Shown here: in pieces, positions 45,001-56,889 of the stretch
Layout of the letters: each line of letters begins with the position of its first letter
Numbering within the stretch: the first letter of the stretch is position 1
Source: Hyaloperonospora brassicae
Lineage: Eukaryota; Oomycota; Peronosporomycetes; Peronosporales; Peronosporaceae
Direction of reading: 5' to 3'
Length of the DNA stretch: 64,000 nucleotides
Assembly (NCBI GenBank): GCA_947650285.1
Contig: CANTFL010001488.1
Span: 62,001-126,000, forward strand
Made by a program: the position numbers and the translations under genes
Notes under the pieces: generated by a model
What the model was told of the DNA's origin: nothing
Database searches by the model: none
What the model saw: only the letters and a program-made list of their open reading frames with translations

Positions 45001-45408
45001 TCTTTGTGCGATCGGGTTAGCACCTCCGACATCATTATCACAGACCGCTCCACGAGCCTCAGGGGTTAGGGCATCACCTTTGCCGAATAGTAGATGGCGA
45101 TTCGCTCATATTATCTGTAACAACTTCTCTTGATCACTTGACAGTGGCTATTCTGTGTCACCCACTTGAATGTCTTCTTAAGATATCTCGGTCGTCGGTG
45201 AAACAATTTCCGGTAGGATCGCCATGTGCTGATCGACATCCTCAGCGTGCATCTCTCCACTTCCATTACGATACGTCGACGCAAAAGGTGGTTCTGCCTC
45301 CGTCCTTTCCTCACCGATCACTCCGATGTCATCCACCTTCACTAGTCGATCGGACTAATCCTGTAAATCACAATCTCTGATCGCATTTCCGTCTATCTGA
45401 CAGCCGGA

Positions 45409-46338
45409 CTATCCTTGCAGCAAATCATTGACATCTCGCCCGATATCTTTTGCGTCGACTATATTTAATCCAGAGCTTGACTCCTCATGCCGGTCTTGCG
45501 ACTGGTCTCCCTTTGTACACCCTGGGATCGTAGGTATCAACGAAGATGCCTTCATCGGCAGATGTGCATCTTCCTCGTGCTGTACCTGTCGCTCTTCTTC
45601 GTCCTTCGTGGTCATGTCAGACTGATTTCTGGACTGTTTTTTTCCGTGACCATCCAAGGTGGGAATTGCGTCTGGCTGATGGATGGACCGTCTTTGCCTC
45701 CGATCACTTTCCTCGCAATCGGTGCTTCCTGCCACCGTCGGCGTCGCCACTCTGCTATACTCTTTTGGCATTGTTTGCACCTGCTCGTCGTCTAGAATCT
45801 TGCCATTTGTATGACTTGTCACTAGTACCTTCACCGATCGTGGGTCATTGCTTTCACTCGTGTCTATGTAGCGCATCGAATCCTCGTCGATCACGTTTTG
45901 ATCAGGTTGTAACTTGTCACCACTGCAGTCGTTCGCCTCTTTTTCTGTCTTCACTTCTTGGTGTTTTAAAATCTTTTTCGGCGTAGGATATGATCGCTCA
46001 TCCACCAATGGCCCTTCATAAGTTGCGGGTGAGACTTCTTCCCGATCAATTGTAGCCTCGAACGCTTGTTTCTGCCACTCGTTATAATGTCGCGACCCCA
46101 CAGACACGTACCCCTGCGATCGGGGTATCGTGTCCGCTACCATCCACATCCCTAATGGAGTTCCACAACGTAAAATCACCTCGCGATCACATAGGTTTGA
46201 GAGCTGTAGATACTTGTTCCTGCTAGGCCCGGTAGTCACAATAGGTACCCACCCCACGTCTCTTCTTACCCACAATTTATCTCTTGGCGGCGCGATACCT
46301 ATCCTCACTTCTGTTGGTTTGCCTACCGGTATCACCAC
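45409..46338 (-). CDS. Element A protease-RT linker region, open 309 aa
   Basis: An uninterrupted 309-codon frame between protease and RT. It begins MVIPVGKPTEVRIGIAPPRD and continues DVGWVPIVTTGPSRNKYLQL, then becomes strongly charged and low complexity (Glu/Lys/Asp/Gln). Element B has a matching start (PVGRSTEISFGNTLF, RRHPTWVPTVTNG). Such long acidic linkers occur in large Ty3/gypsy polyproteins; no enzyme motif is visible. It is part of the polyprotein. Confidence 0.55.
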   Translation of the reverse strand: MVIPVGKPTEVRIGIAPPRDKLWVRRDVGWVPIVTTGPSRNKYLQLSNLCDREVILRCGTPLGMWMVADTIPRSQGYVSVGSRHYNEWQKQAFEATIDREEVSPATYEGPLVDERSYPTPKKILKHQEVKTEKEANDCSGDKLQPDQNVIDEDSMRYIDTSESNDPRSVKVLVTSHTNGKILDDEQVQTMPKEYSRVATPTVAGSTDCEESDRRQRRSIHQPDAIPTLDGHGKKQSRNQSDMTTKDEEERQVQHEEDAHLPMKASSLIPTIPGCTKGDQSQDRHEESSSGLNIVDAKDIGRDVNDLLQG

Positions 46339-46371
46339 GTGTTGGTCATTCAGGTTGATCGCTCAGATGGT

Positions 46372-46725
46372 CTATCTATAAAGTGGATTACGCCCCGCTA
46401 TACCAATGCGGACTTCATCGGGTAGACATTGCGTTCCTTCCGCTAGATCTAAGCAAATCACCGTCGGAACCATGAAATCCATACCCAGTATAGCCTCTTT
46501 ACCGACTTGATCACCGACCCATACGTCAAAATAATACACCGGTGATCCGTCCAATGTAATCTTGATCTTCGTGCGCCCAATTGTCATGTATGCGTTTCCC
46601 CCTATGCCGCCACATTCGTGAGTCTGGCTTTCGTCGATCATGCACCCTACCTTACGAGCTAAGGTGGTGTCAATGATTGACACTTCAGCACCGGAATCAA
46701 ACAGAATAGTGGCCTTTTATTTATT
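46372..46725 (-). CDS. Element A aspartic protease segment
   Basis: Reading from about 46725, LFDSGAEVSIIDTTLARKVG gives the retropepsin active-site triplet DSG. It continues HECGGIGGNAYMTIGRTKIK and ends with EAILGMDFMVPTVICLDL, the hydrophobic ILG motif of retropepsins. It would cleave Gag-Pol. The frame is open through the protease, and the active-site Asp is intact. Confidence 0.75.
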
Positions 46726-47018
46726 GATCTTGCCAACCGCTTTAGTCTGCTCATGTCATTTTCCAGGGGTGTGGTATTTCCAATATCCACGTGATTCCCC
46801 TGGTGCAAGATTGAGCTCCATCTTCACGGCTGATCGGGTGTATCCATCAATTCGTTGCACACTAGAAACCGCCGGGACACAAGTTGAATCAATACTTATA
46901 CTAGCGGTCGGCTCAGCCTGATCGTTAACTTCTTGATCCTTCACTTGTTTCTCAGCCAATGCGTATAAGGAGAGCCTAGAACGCTCAACTCGTACCCGAT
47001 TTCATCCTAGCGGGCGTC

Positions 47019-49357
47019 CTAGTTTAACATCTCTCCCGCCTCGGACGGAAACATTCCTGCGTGCTTGGTAGGCAAATCCCACTTGCGCATCAGATTATCG
47101 AACTTTTCTAAAGGGCACTTGCCACTCTCATGCACTTTTCCACAAGCTGCACACGCGTAAATACACTTGTCCGATGGATGTCCTTTACGACCGCACTTCT
47201 GGCAAATCAATCGCTTCCAGCAACCATGAACATTATGCTTGATCGATCCACAGTGAGTGCACGGTTTTGATCGTTCTCCGTGATCGCGTAACTCCTCCCA
47301 ATCAGGTTCTCCATGCGGCATACGATGATCTTATTTTGATTGCACTCGAGTGGAGACGGTAGTTGCACAATCTCTGCGCCGGCCTACGTCCTCTTCCGAT
47401 CCGCTTGGATCCGGCTCCGAACTGCTGCTCTCGTTTTCCACCCTGTTCGCTCGTACAGCTCGGGTTGATTTTGACGGCACCTGATCAGCAATAACGTTTG
47501 ATCGCTGATAAACTTTCCCTATCCCATCGAAGCCTTCGTGTACCGGTTTTCCATCAGCTGATACGGACGCAACGTTTCTTTCATGTCGTCGGCGTCCGAC
47601 AATCGCAGTAGAGTCAATTGCTTCGCTAATTCGCGATCGTCCAGCGCAGAATAAAATGTATCACATGTTCACGCCGCGTAGCGTGTCTTCCTTCTCGGAT
47701 CGCGACCTGGGCTCGTATCGCTGCCCCATTCAAGCGGTGTAAATACCCCAGCGGGGTTTCATCCGGTCTCTTGCGTGCGTGGTAATACTGTCTGGAATTT
47801 GACACACCGTACCCTCCATGTTGCACAATGAAACCTTCCAGCAGATCTTTCCACGTGCAACGAGTTGTGCGACTCAGTTGACTGTGCCAATTCTGTGCAA
47901 GTCCCGTCAGTAGATCACCAAACACCAGGCATTTCTCTTCATCTAGTATTTGTTCCCTTAGGAATGCCGACTTGACCTTGCTGATCCAGCTTCAGGCGCG
48001 ATCTTCGTCTCGGTCTCTGCTATTGAATTTCTTCAACTCGCCGATCACCGAGAAACGGATACGCTAAGGATACGGCCCTTGATTCATTGACACTTCTGCA
48101 GGCGCAATTAATTGCCGCCATGGGTCTTCCCGCTCCGATGTGTACGGGTATGTCCTCCGTGATTGCCAAAGTCTTGTTGACCTTGACGCGATCCGACCGA
48201 CTCCATCTCAACATCCGGAAAGTATTTTTCTCGAGCTCTTGGCATCTTGATCGCTTGACTTGGGTAGATCTCTTGACAGGATTGACTCCGCTACCTCTGT
48301 TCGAACCGCCCCATTGCGTTATCGAAGTAGGACAGTAAATGTCCTTGTTAGGCCACTGCGCCATCTCCGGTGGCCCGTATAGCTACCGATCTCGGCTAAG
48401 CCCTGATTCCTTTGGCGCGATCATGCAGATGAGCGGATCCACTGGGGCCTAGTGACATTTATTGAATGCCGATCTAGGCATCTGAGTCGATCTCGAATTC
48501 CGCTGAGTCATTCTGCAACGATCCGGTGTGGTATTCCTTCGTCATGTCCGCAATCGTGGTACTCGCTTGATATTCAATCTTAACTATGCCTGTGAGAGGG
48601 ATCAGCTTCTCGTACAACGATCAAAATGCGCAGGTAATTTGATCTTGAGCAAAATTCAACAACCTTCTCACATCGATCATCTCTACCACAAATCCAGCTT
48701 CATGCAAATATCTCATGATTCCGTAGATTCCTTCCAGCATGTTCGATGCACTTGCCGGAGTTGATACCGGACCTTGAATTTCGTCGATCAGCTTTGGCTT
48801 CAGTACTTGGAGTACTGGGTCGCTTGATAGTAGATTCTTGAGCATCTTCCACTCGTACATCTTGGCCAGTTATTCACATTGCCACCCTTACATCTTGATC
48901 TCGTCTTCCACGAACTTGAACGGCTTCGGGATCTTGTTCTCAACTTGGTAACGTTGATCAGGCTCGGCCGTTGCTTCTTTCACCCTCAACGTCCTCGATC
49001 GATCTTTTCTCGAGATCGCGGGTGTGACCTTGGGCAACTTTTGCTCGGTTTTAACCGATGATTTTTCACCCTGCGAATCATGCTTTGTAGCACGATCCGC
49101 GGTGGTCCCCGAAGGGACCTCAGGAGGGAGTCGAGGTTTTCTTCCGAATCGAGCGATCGATTTTCCTCTTTTATTTTCTTGTCATTAGAGCCCCTCCCAG
49201 AACTCTGATGAACTGTAAATCTTTCAGACTTACGCGTCTGTGGCGATTCCTTGGCCTTCGACGCTTCCACCCCATATTCATATTTTATCTTCACAACTTC
49301 ACTCAGGGACTCACGGTGAAATCCCGAGTCACCAAAAGATCCAAGCACGCGCACCAT
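47019..49357 (-). pseudogene. Element A gag region, fragmented
   Basis: Pieces in order on minus: N-terminal charged segment 49357-48986; helical segment 48860-48621 (LKNLLSSDPVLQVLKPKLID; element B has KKLLSSDSVSKTIKSELNV); capsid-like piece 47925-47626 (WKDLLEGFIVQHGGYG, YYHARKRPDETPLGYLHRLN); and nucleocapsid 47321-47019 with three Cys-His knuckles (CTHCGSIKHNVHGCW, CQKCGRKGHPSDKC, CAACGKVHESGKC). The three-knuckle arrangement also survives in part in element B. Frame breaks lie between the pieces. Confidence 0.7.
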
Positions 49358-49400
49358 TGTGGTGGAGTGGTGATCGCTCTTTTAAATAGTCGATCCTAAC

Positions 49401-50651
49401 TTTCCACTGGCTCCCGGACGACCGACTAACGGAAGGAGCACTTCGATATCGTGTTTTTGATTGATTTCCTCACCTTGTGTACCCGTCGGTGGGTCGGGTT
49501 GCACTCTTCCAGGTAGACTTGTGTCAATGGAAAACTTGACCGTGTTTGCGATGGGGTCGAGGTTCGATCACGGTGTGGAAATCTTCACACCACGATCGGG
49601 GTTGGTGTGATCACGTCTAATTTGTCACGCGATAACTTGTATGCTTGTGGGGTGCTCGATGTGAGTCACCCTGATCTGTAACAGATCGCCTTGCCCAAAT
49701 GTAGACCTTGATTCGCGAGCCTTCTGACCACTTGAGCCGTCTCGCGATCTTGGTTCCTCAATCACAAAGGGTTTCCTGCGTCCAGTCGCAGTTGGGGTGT
49801 TGTTTGAGAGATCTTGATCCCTGGCCAAACAATCCAGGGATATCACTTGGTTAAGTATGAAAACCTTTCCTTGACGTCGGGTGACCAATGGTCCACCCGA
49901 AGGTGAAGCCGACACGTGTACTTTGAAGCAAATTGAACTCTGTTTAATGTTAACCAATCAAACCCAACAACCTTATCCATATCCCCATGTCTGAGACATC
50001 GTTTGCCGCATGTTGCTCTCTCTAGAAGGTAGCGATCTTGTACTTGCGCGGCCCACACCGGATATACTTGTCTGATCGCGATCACATGCCTGATCACTGA
50101 TCACGATCCCGATCGCTTCCTGATCGTGATCGCCTTGCTGATCGCGGATCACATGGTGTGCTCCACACCAACTTGATCTCGATCACATACTTGATCTCGA
50201 TCACATACCTGGTCACTGATCACGATCGACATCGCCTTGCTGATCGCGGATCACATGTTGTGCTCCACACCAACTTGGACTCGATCACATACCTGATCAC
50301 GATCGCGATCACATGGTGTGCTCCACAACAACTTGATCTCAATCACATACCTGATCGCTGATTACGATCTCGATCACTAATCACGATCGTGATCGCCTCC
50401 TTGATCGCGACTGCCTTGCTAATCGCGGTTCCCATTTGGATCGACTGATCGCCAACGTTACCTTCCGCCTCATACCTTGACCCAAGATCGCACGTCCCAA
50501 CCTGACCGATCTGATATCCATTTTAGTCTGACTGTCCAATGTACGCAATCTGACCAGATGTGGGACCGGGCAGCCAACTGTCAACTGGCTCGGACATAAC
50601 GGGAATGCGATCAGTTCTTCTACAGCGAATTTCTACAGTCGCTTTACCACA
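49401..50651 (-). repeat. Element A 5' LTR
   Basis: Near-identical to 36860-37967 outside the GATC-rich block, which is expanded here (50070-50430). It ends ...TTTACCACA at 50651, directly followed by repeat segment S copy 2. I could not confirm a PBS on its left side; the minus-strand sequence there (CCAGTGGAAAGTTAGG) lacks a TGG start. Confidence 0.85.
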
Positions 50652-51030
50652 AGAGTGAAGAATGACTAGTAAAGAAACCTTCATTTTATATGAAAGGTGA
50701 TCTTCTATCCCTTGTTGAGTACATATACATGACTGACACGAGTACAACGGACTACCATTACGCTGCACTTCATGTTTTATGCAGCATGCCTTCGGCCGGA
50801 CGTCGGATATGTCACCTGTTCTCAAACAAGGTCTATCCGTTAGTGCCAAAAATTCTAAGCTCATTTATCAACCTCACTATAAGATATCAAAACCAGAATT
50901 GATTTGGAGTACAAGGCGTTGCTGGAGACTAAAGGAATAACATATTCATCTTTACATGTAACATTAAAGCAAAGTATACATATCGTAAGACAACGGAAAG
51001 TAAGGTGGAGCGGTTAACACAAATTCCTTG
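50652..51030. repeat. Repeat segment S (copy 2), between elements A and B
   Basis: Homologous to 36471-36850. It fills exactly the gap between the right end of element A and the left LTR of element B, so both elements have S immediately left of their left LTR. Confidence 0.8.
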
Positions 51031-52296
51031 AGTTCCCGACTCTCTACTGGCGCCTTGACGACCGACTGACGGAGGGGCACTTCGATATCGTGATCTGTGT
51101 TGTCTTGCTCGCTTTGTTTACCCATTGGTGGGGCGATTTGCGCTCTTCGCGGTGGACTTGAGCTGAGGCTGAACTTGAACGTTTCATGGGTAGGAATTGA
51201 TCGGTTGGAAATTCTTCACCTGGTCAAACGCGGGGTGGGTCGAGTGGAAGTTCTTCACCCGATCGCTTGTATACTTTAACAATCTTCCAGAGTCGTCTTT
51301 GTCCAACGGTGATGCTTGATGCGCGAGCCTTCTGACCACTTGATCCGTCTCGCGATCTTGAATTCAAATCGTTAGGCTCCCTGCGTCCAATCGCAGTTGG
51401 GGGTGAGAACTGATGTTCCGCCTGGCCACACAATCCAAAGGCGAAGTTTGTAAAGACGCGGGTGACTCTCGATTTAAGGGAGGCCAAATTTCCTACCCGG
51501 GAGAAGTCGACGCGTGTGTTTCGCTGCAAATTCAATTCGTTTAATGCCAACCAACCAAATTTAAAACCTATGACTATTACTATATGTTCGCTAGATCACT
51601 GTTGCGTATCGCCTGTCTAGATAATTCACCTCTTGTATCATGTGGTCCATAGCAGATACTCGGGTGGCGGGTCACTCCGTAGTGGGTCGCTAGGTGGTGG
51701 GTCATTTCATAGTGAATCGCTCCATAGTGGATCGCTGGGTGGTGTATTGCTCGGATAGTGGATCGCTCGGGGTGGATTGTGTGGGTAGTGGATCGCGGTA
51801 TGTGATCCGCACCAATTATGTGTCCACGCAATTAAGCATTACACACGCAGGGTGGATCGTGATCAATCTCTCGAGTCTCTGATCGGCCATCTACCGTCGA
51901 ATCGCCGTCACTTTTGAGACCTCGCATGTTTTATGATCTTGACGATCCGCTCTTCCAGCTTGCTTCCATAATCACCTACTTTTATTGTCGTTAGCGATCT
52001 AGTATTCCAGTTGATGTTCACACCTTCCGCGATCATGTCCTTGTAACTTGGTGATCCAAGCCCTTGATTGCGGACCGTGATTGGTCAGTCCTCAATCCTT
52101 GACTATACTCCTTCTTGACCGTTAGGTAGATTAATCCGCAATATTTTCACAGTTGTTTTCTGTCATTCAGTCGTGTGATCCCATCATTCGTGCCGATGGA
52201 CTATCTCCGAGCGCACTCCACATATCAAATTGATGTAGCACTATATACGGTTCCAACGATCCACTTTTCCAGCCTTTTTTTCTGCGCTTCTCCACA
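51031..52296 (-). repeat. Element B 3' LTR
   Basis: It matches the right LTR from 62981 with few differences over several hundred bases. It ends ...TTCTCCACA at 52296, followed by a conserved purine-rich primer (on minus GTGCAGGGGACGAT). It shares short blocks with the element A LTR, such as GCGAGCCTTCTGACCACTTG. It includes a minisatellite at 51655-51810. Confidence 0.85.
51655..51810. repeat. TAGTGGATCGCT minisatellite in element B LTR
   Basis: Imperfect units of about 12-15 bases around TAGTGGATCGCT, repeated about ten times. The same block is at 63609-63760 in the other LTR, with single-base differences. Confidence 0.75.
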
Positions 52297-52339
52297 ATCG
52301 TCCCCTGCACTGGCGATCGACTGTGCACCCGCAACATCC

Positions 52340-54680
52340 ATGGAACCTGAATCCTTCGCACTCTTTAGCTTGCCTGCATCTCCCAATCCCGCTTCGGGGA
52401 CTGGTAAACCGATTCCCCCTTTCCCTCCGCTCTTGGTTTCGACAGGAGGAAGACGTACCGTGTTACCTTCGACACGTTTAAGCGCTCCGTCCTAGGTGGA
52501 TCGCGAGAGTCTACGCTCAAGGATCTCGGCACTCTACGATCAACTGAACCTCCGGGAAGCGGTTGTGAGAGATTACCACTCTTTCGAGAAAAATGTCAAG
52601 ACTAGAAGTTGCATATCGGCCGTCTACAGGTGGAACTACGATCGTGCGTCGAGATCGCCTCGCCCTTGGCGGCGCATGTTTTCTAGAACGTTATCTTATG
52701 ACCTGGACCGTTCACTATTTGGATCGAGAGGTCGCGAGAATATAAAACCGAGCTGGCACGACGCGCGACTCAAAATGCTTAATCCGGGAGTTCAACCGGC
52801 TATTTTAGAAGCCAAAATGGACTTGAAACAAGAACAGGATCGGGGAATTCACGTACTGGCCATCGCCCAACAGCGATTGGAGACGTTGACTTTGTGCCTG
52901 GCTGTTGCGGAACAAAACTTGGGTGGCGATCTCCAAGCTACCACGGCCAAGGTGTCCAAGTAAAATAAACATTCCTTCAGGTTGATAAGAAACTTGGAGT
53001 AGCCAAAACGGCGCTGAAAGACTCGTCAAAGTCATACCAAGACCGCCTTAGCCAAAAAGAGCGCGTTTAAGCGGAGCTGCAGCGGTTTTGATCGAATCTC
53101 GCGGAGCTGTAGTGTTATCAATCGGACTTCGCGGACCGTGAAACCAAGATCTATCACCTTCGTGGTAAATCATTGGACTGGAAACAGAAGTGTCTCTCGG
53201 CCGTCCACAGTCGCGACGTGATCCGGACCCACATGGCTAATCTGTCTACCGGCACCCTCCGCCTTCCTTCAACTTTTCCGTCTGCTGTTTCTTCTACCCC
53301 ACCAACCAGCAAGCGATCCAGGTCCACAAAGCCTGATCGCCCGATTAAGCGTCCCCGCTCAGCGAATGTGACGCGATCTGGAACGGAGTCGGTGGATACC
53401 CCCTCGGTAAAGTCAGCCAGTGGGTCCCTGCGATCCACTGATCCAGTGCAATCTACCAAACACTCCGGGTCTGATGAAACATTTCGCATATCGGCGCGAT
53501 CTTCCCGACGGCGCACCCTGAAGATTCCAAAGTTACGCCAGGATCTGCACGAACTTCGTCAACACAAGGCATTGCGGGAAAACTCGATCCGCCTCCCAAG
53601 CATAAAGCAAGCTGGAATAGAAGATTCCAGCTAGCAATCTGCCGCTCTCCGATAAAGAGTTTTTTATACTCTTCCGAAGAAGATACTCTGGATGCCTTGT
53701 CTGGATCGCGCTGGTCGTTGCGGCGCCGTGGATCAGCGAGAAGTGCTCCGCCTTGTTCAGAATCGAATCCTGCCCCAATATTCGTGGATCTCCCATTTTC
53801 CCAAGCCTGGATCTCGCCCACTCTCGGGTGGATCTACACCGCCTGCGGGGCGTCCAGTTACGAAGGTGTACCTCTTTGGCGAAGCGTCAAGCGAATCCGA
53901 CGGATCGTCCAGCATGTCCAGCTACGCGCGGGATGCCGAGAATACCCTGCTTCCGCCAGCTGAATACGCCCGTTAGGCCCCTACCCAGGTATCCCGCGAT
54001 CACTGGTATCCCGGGTACCGCGATCGTATACCCTGGTCCCACCTCCAAGTACACCCGTGTTCGGTCCTTCGTGCTATCTTGACTCGCACGGCGAAGCTGG
54101 AAGTGGATACCTTATTATACCATCTGACGCGTCTGAAGTGCTACATCTTCCCAACCCCTCAGCTCCTCAATCTAACGCCTTGTCTCCTTAATCCGAGTGT
54201 ATTCCATGTTTGGTCACCTCGGCCCAAGTGTTGGCGCTATATAAGCAGGAGCCTTGGAACCAATAACGTATCCAAGTCACACCGGTCTCTTTTTGCGCGA
54301 CTGGCTGGCTCGCAGAATTGTCGACCATGTATCGCGGATTAAAGACCCGGCACCAGCAGGCTCTGTAGGCAGAACCTACCCTTTGCATCTGCCAATCGAG
54401 CAACGCGAACGCAATCCGGAGCTGGCGCAGCTTTACAAGCAACGCAAACAGTGGCGATCGCGATCCGGAACCCGGTGGAAACTTTGTTGAGTTTAATCAC
54501 TCAGGGAATGATCGACGAACATTGCGATCTGGACTAATTCCTGGACCCCTTCTTCATTCATCTCCCGTCACCGTTCCAGATTCGTCCATGGTATCCGGAT
54601 TTGGCGGATCCCAGAAGAGCGTTCCTAGCCAGATCTCAGCGTTGGCGCGCTTGGATTAAGCTAAACCCTTGCGCAACAGA
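52340..54680 (+). pseudogene. Antisense coiled-coil ORF of element B (broken)
   Basis: Positional and sequence counterpart of 38059-40671. From ATG 52340, a Ser/Pro-rich start reaches a TAG at 52493 that aligns with a Tyr codon of element A (VDRP in A, VDRE here), then RSRISALYDQLNLREAVVRD aligns with the A coiled-coil start. Later pieces: LGVAKTALKDSSKSYQDRLS, basic Ser/Arg-rich SKRSRSTKPDRPIKRPRS, acidic GEASSESDGSSSMSS, VSRDHWYPGY, and TQGMIDEHCDLD followed by FLDPFFIHLPS. The order and the last motifs match A. Several stops and frame changes mean no intact protein. Confidence 0.65.
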
Positions 54681-54957
54681 TTCGATCCCACATTGAGGAT
54701 CACCCAGAACCGTCGATATCCCGCCTATCCGAAAAGTTTTTCCGAAGTAGTCCATATCGATCCATGCAATTTCTCCATTTAATATTTAATACATCTTCAT
54801 TTTTTTTCTTCGTCGATCGTCACATAAATTATTTTCATTTGCCGATTTTTGTCATTCATTGCGATCGGGTTTAAAAACACAAGATCTCCACACACCACAT
54901 TCTATCAGTACTCCCTCCGCAACCTTCTTGCAGGTCAATTCCGATTATATACATCGG

Positions 54958-55161
54958 CTATTCGTCCACCGCTGTTTCGTGCGATTGCATCACCCCGAAG
55001 CAATTCTTGCTGAACCGGTCGCGATCGAACTCTTGCAGCAAGGCTCCATAATTCAAGTCTTCCTCTTCCATCCTTGTCGGGTCACGAGATCCCTTCCATT
55101 GCACCATGTACTGGCGTTCTATTCTTTCAAAACGGGTCTTCCTGTCGGATCGCACCTCCAT
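54958..55161 (-). CDS. Element B chromodomain segment
   Basis: An open segment with RIERQYMVQWKGSRDPTRME followed by EEDLNYGALLQEFDR, a good match to the chromodomain core (YLVxWKGxxxxxxxWxxxxDL). It aligns with the element A chromodomain, including the downstream FEVMQSHE-like end. It is the tail of the integrase polyprotein. Confidence 0.75.
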   Translation of the reverse strand: MEVRSDRKTRFERIERQYMVQWKGSRDPTRMEEEDLNYGALLQEFDRDRFSKNCFGVMQSHETAVDE

Positions 55162-55726
55162 TGTCTTATCTACTTCAAATTCATCTTCATTTAACGGCCG
55201 CTATCAGCTGTCTTTCGGCAGCATGGCTTCGTTAAATTCTAGGCGATCCGCCTCCTCAACATTTAGCTGGTTTTTAGTCGTTCCTAGAAGTTTTGCCCCG
55301 CTTAAGTTTGTGCATATGTACCAACGGGAATAATCGATACGGACCACCCGAAACTTCCAACCGCGCCGCGTGTCATCCGCAAAATTCTATTACCCGGAAC
55401 TTTCCATGCTACATATATGCCAGCTTCGGGTATATCCTTCTTTCACCCAATCCAAATAGAGCCATACTTGAATTCCAAATTCTATTGTATGTGATCATCC
55501 CTCAGACGGTCCTGGATTGCGATCCGTAGACGATCGTTAATGACTTCTCTAGCCCGATGGTATTGACGTTGTAAATGGTATCGCCATCTTCGGGGTTTTC
55601 GATCCCGTAGTTTGGTGCTACTCAAGGGCAAAGTCGCTTACAGCGTCGATCTCGGGTCCCGTCTGTGGATTAGGTAGAATGGGATATCTTCTCGTACACG
55701 ATTCTGTTCCGTATTGATGACAAACG

Positions 55727-56481
55727 TCAACCTCTCGGCGTATTCGTCCCAATCCTTCTACATCGTATCCGTGCAATACATATATACGCTCTCGTCAGTG
55801 TTTGCACCATTCGTTCTGCTGTTCCATTCGCTTGAGGTCGGTACGCCTTAGTTGCACGTTTTTTCTGCCCTGCGATCCGATTAAAATGCTCGGAAGAAAT
55901 CGGACATGAATTCTGGCTCTCGATAGTGGTGGATCTCTTCACTAGATCCAAATCTTCGAAACACACACTCTTCGTAACTATCAGCGATCGTTTGTGCACT
56001 TCTGGAGGAACATGTATTGACGATAACGTAACCTGAGAAAAGATCCACCCACAACAACAACTCGGTGTTCCCTTTGAAAGATCGCGGTAGCGACGGAATG
56101 TGATCCATTGCGATTATTCAAACGGGTAAGTGGCTTGGACATTCCTCGGAGATTTGTCGCAAAGAACCGGTTTTCCTTTGCCGTCGTGCAATCAACACAT
56201 TCTCCCACATAACGCCAGACACTCCGGTAGAGTCCTCTCCAGTGAGATATAGACCGGATTCGTTGGTATTTTCTGCCTATACCTTGGTGTTCGCCCTCCA
56301 AACTTATGTGGTAGTGATGTAGGAGATCTTGATGCAGTAGTTCCGGTACCACCAAACGAACCAGCTTCATGCAACTGTCTGGATCTTCCTTTGATCGAGG
56401 GCAGACAAACGATAGTCCGCTTTTGTCTACTTCATATTCGAACGCGATCCGAGCACATAACTTTGCCTCTTCAATACTCAA
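55727..56481 (-). pseudogene. Element B integrase, broken
   Basis: Zinc-binding start (HHYHISLEGEHQG ... CVDC), then core MDHIPSLPRSFKGNTELLLW with the first catalytic Asp, VDLFSGYVIV, then HHYREPEFMSDFF where the second catalytic Asp (HDRE in element A) is Tyr, then AYRPQANGTAERMVQT with the Glu. Frame breaks separate the parts. Inactive as it stands. Confidence 0.75.
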
Positions 56482-56889
56482 TTTGCTTATATCCCAGATC
56501 GGGAATTCCTTCAGGTTGGCGATACAACTCTCCTCTTCCTGTGATTGCCTGATTATCTTGATTATGACTTGTCAAACGAATTTCTCTAGCAGTACTTACG
56601 ACGATATTCGTCAATCACGGCTGACCAAGTGATGGCAACTATTTTTACGACCTGGCCGACATTTTTGGGTGTCAACATCTCGTCCAAACCGGTTCTACGA
56701 ACCTAAATTTTGCCGATCTTGGTCGGATGAAGCGATCGAGCCTTGCTCTTGTTGCAAATACTTTCTTGCAAGTCGATCGGCACTCTATTTCCAGTCCCTC
56801 TTCATATGTAGAATTTTGTCGACCGGCCACGATCGAAGTTCTTCCATCGCTTTATGACGTAGAAACCGCAATCCAGGCGTTTTGCAATC

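Larger units (their letters stand above)
36851..50651 (-). mobile_element. Chronos-like Ty3/gypsy element A, full length, decayed
   Basis: About 13.8 kb. Read on minus: 5' LTR (about 49401-50651), gag, CCHC knuckles, protease, RT, gypsy RNase H, a second archaeal/plant-type RNase H, integrase, chromodomain, then an opposite-strand ORF and the 3' LTR (about 36860-37967). The order with two RNase H modules and a chromodomain matches the oomycete Chronos group described in the literature. Frames are broken in most domains. LTRs are nearly identical over the part compared (six differences in about 440 bases, 37081-37520 against 49621-50060), so insertion was recent relative to the coding damage. 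Confidence 0.85.

Noticed and set aside
50070..50430. CRISPR-like repeats
   Set aside because: Units are imperfect, without spacers of constant size, and sit inside an LTR of a eukaryotic retrotransposon; the LTR partner carries the same block.
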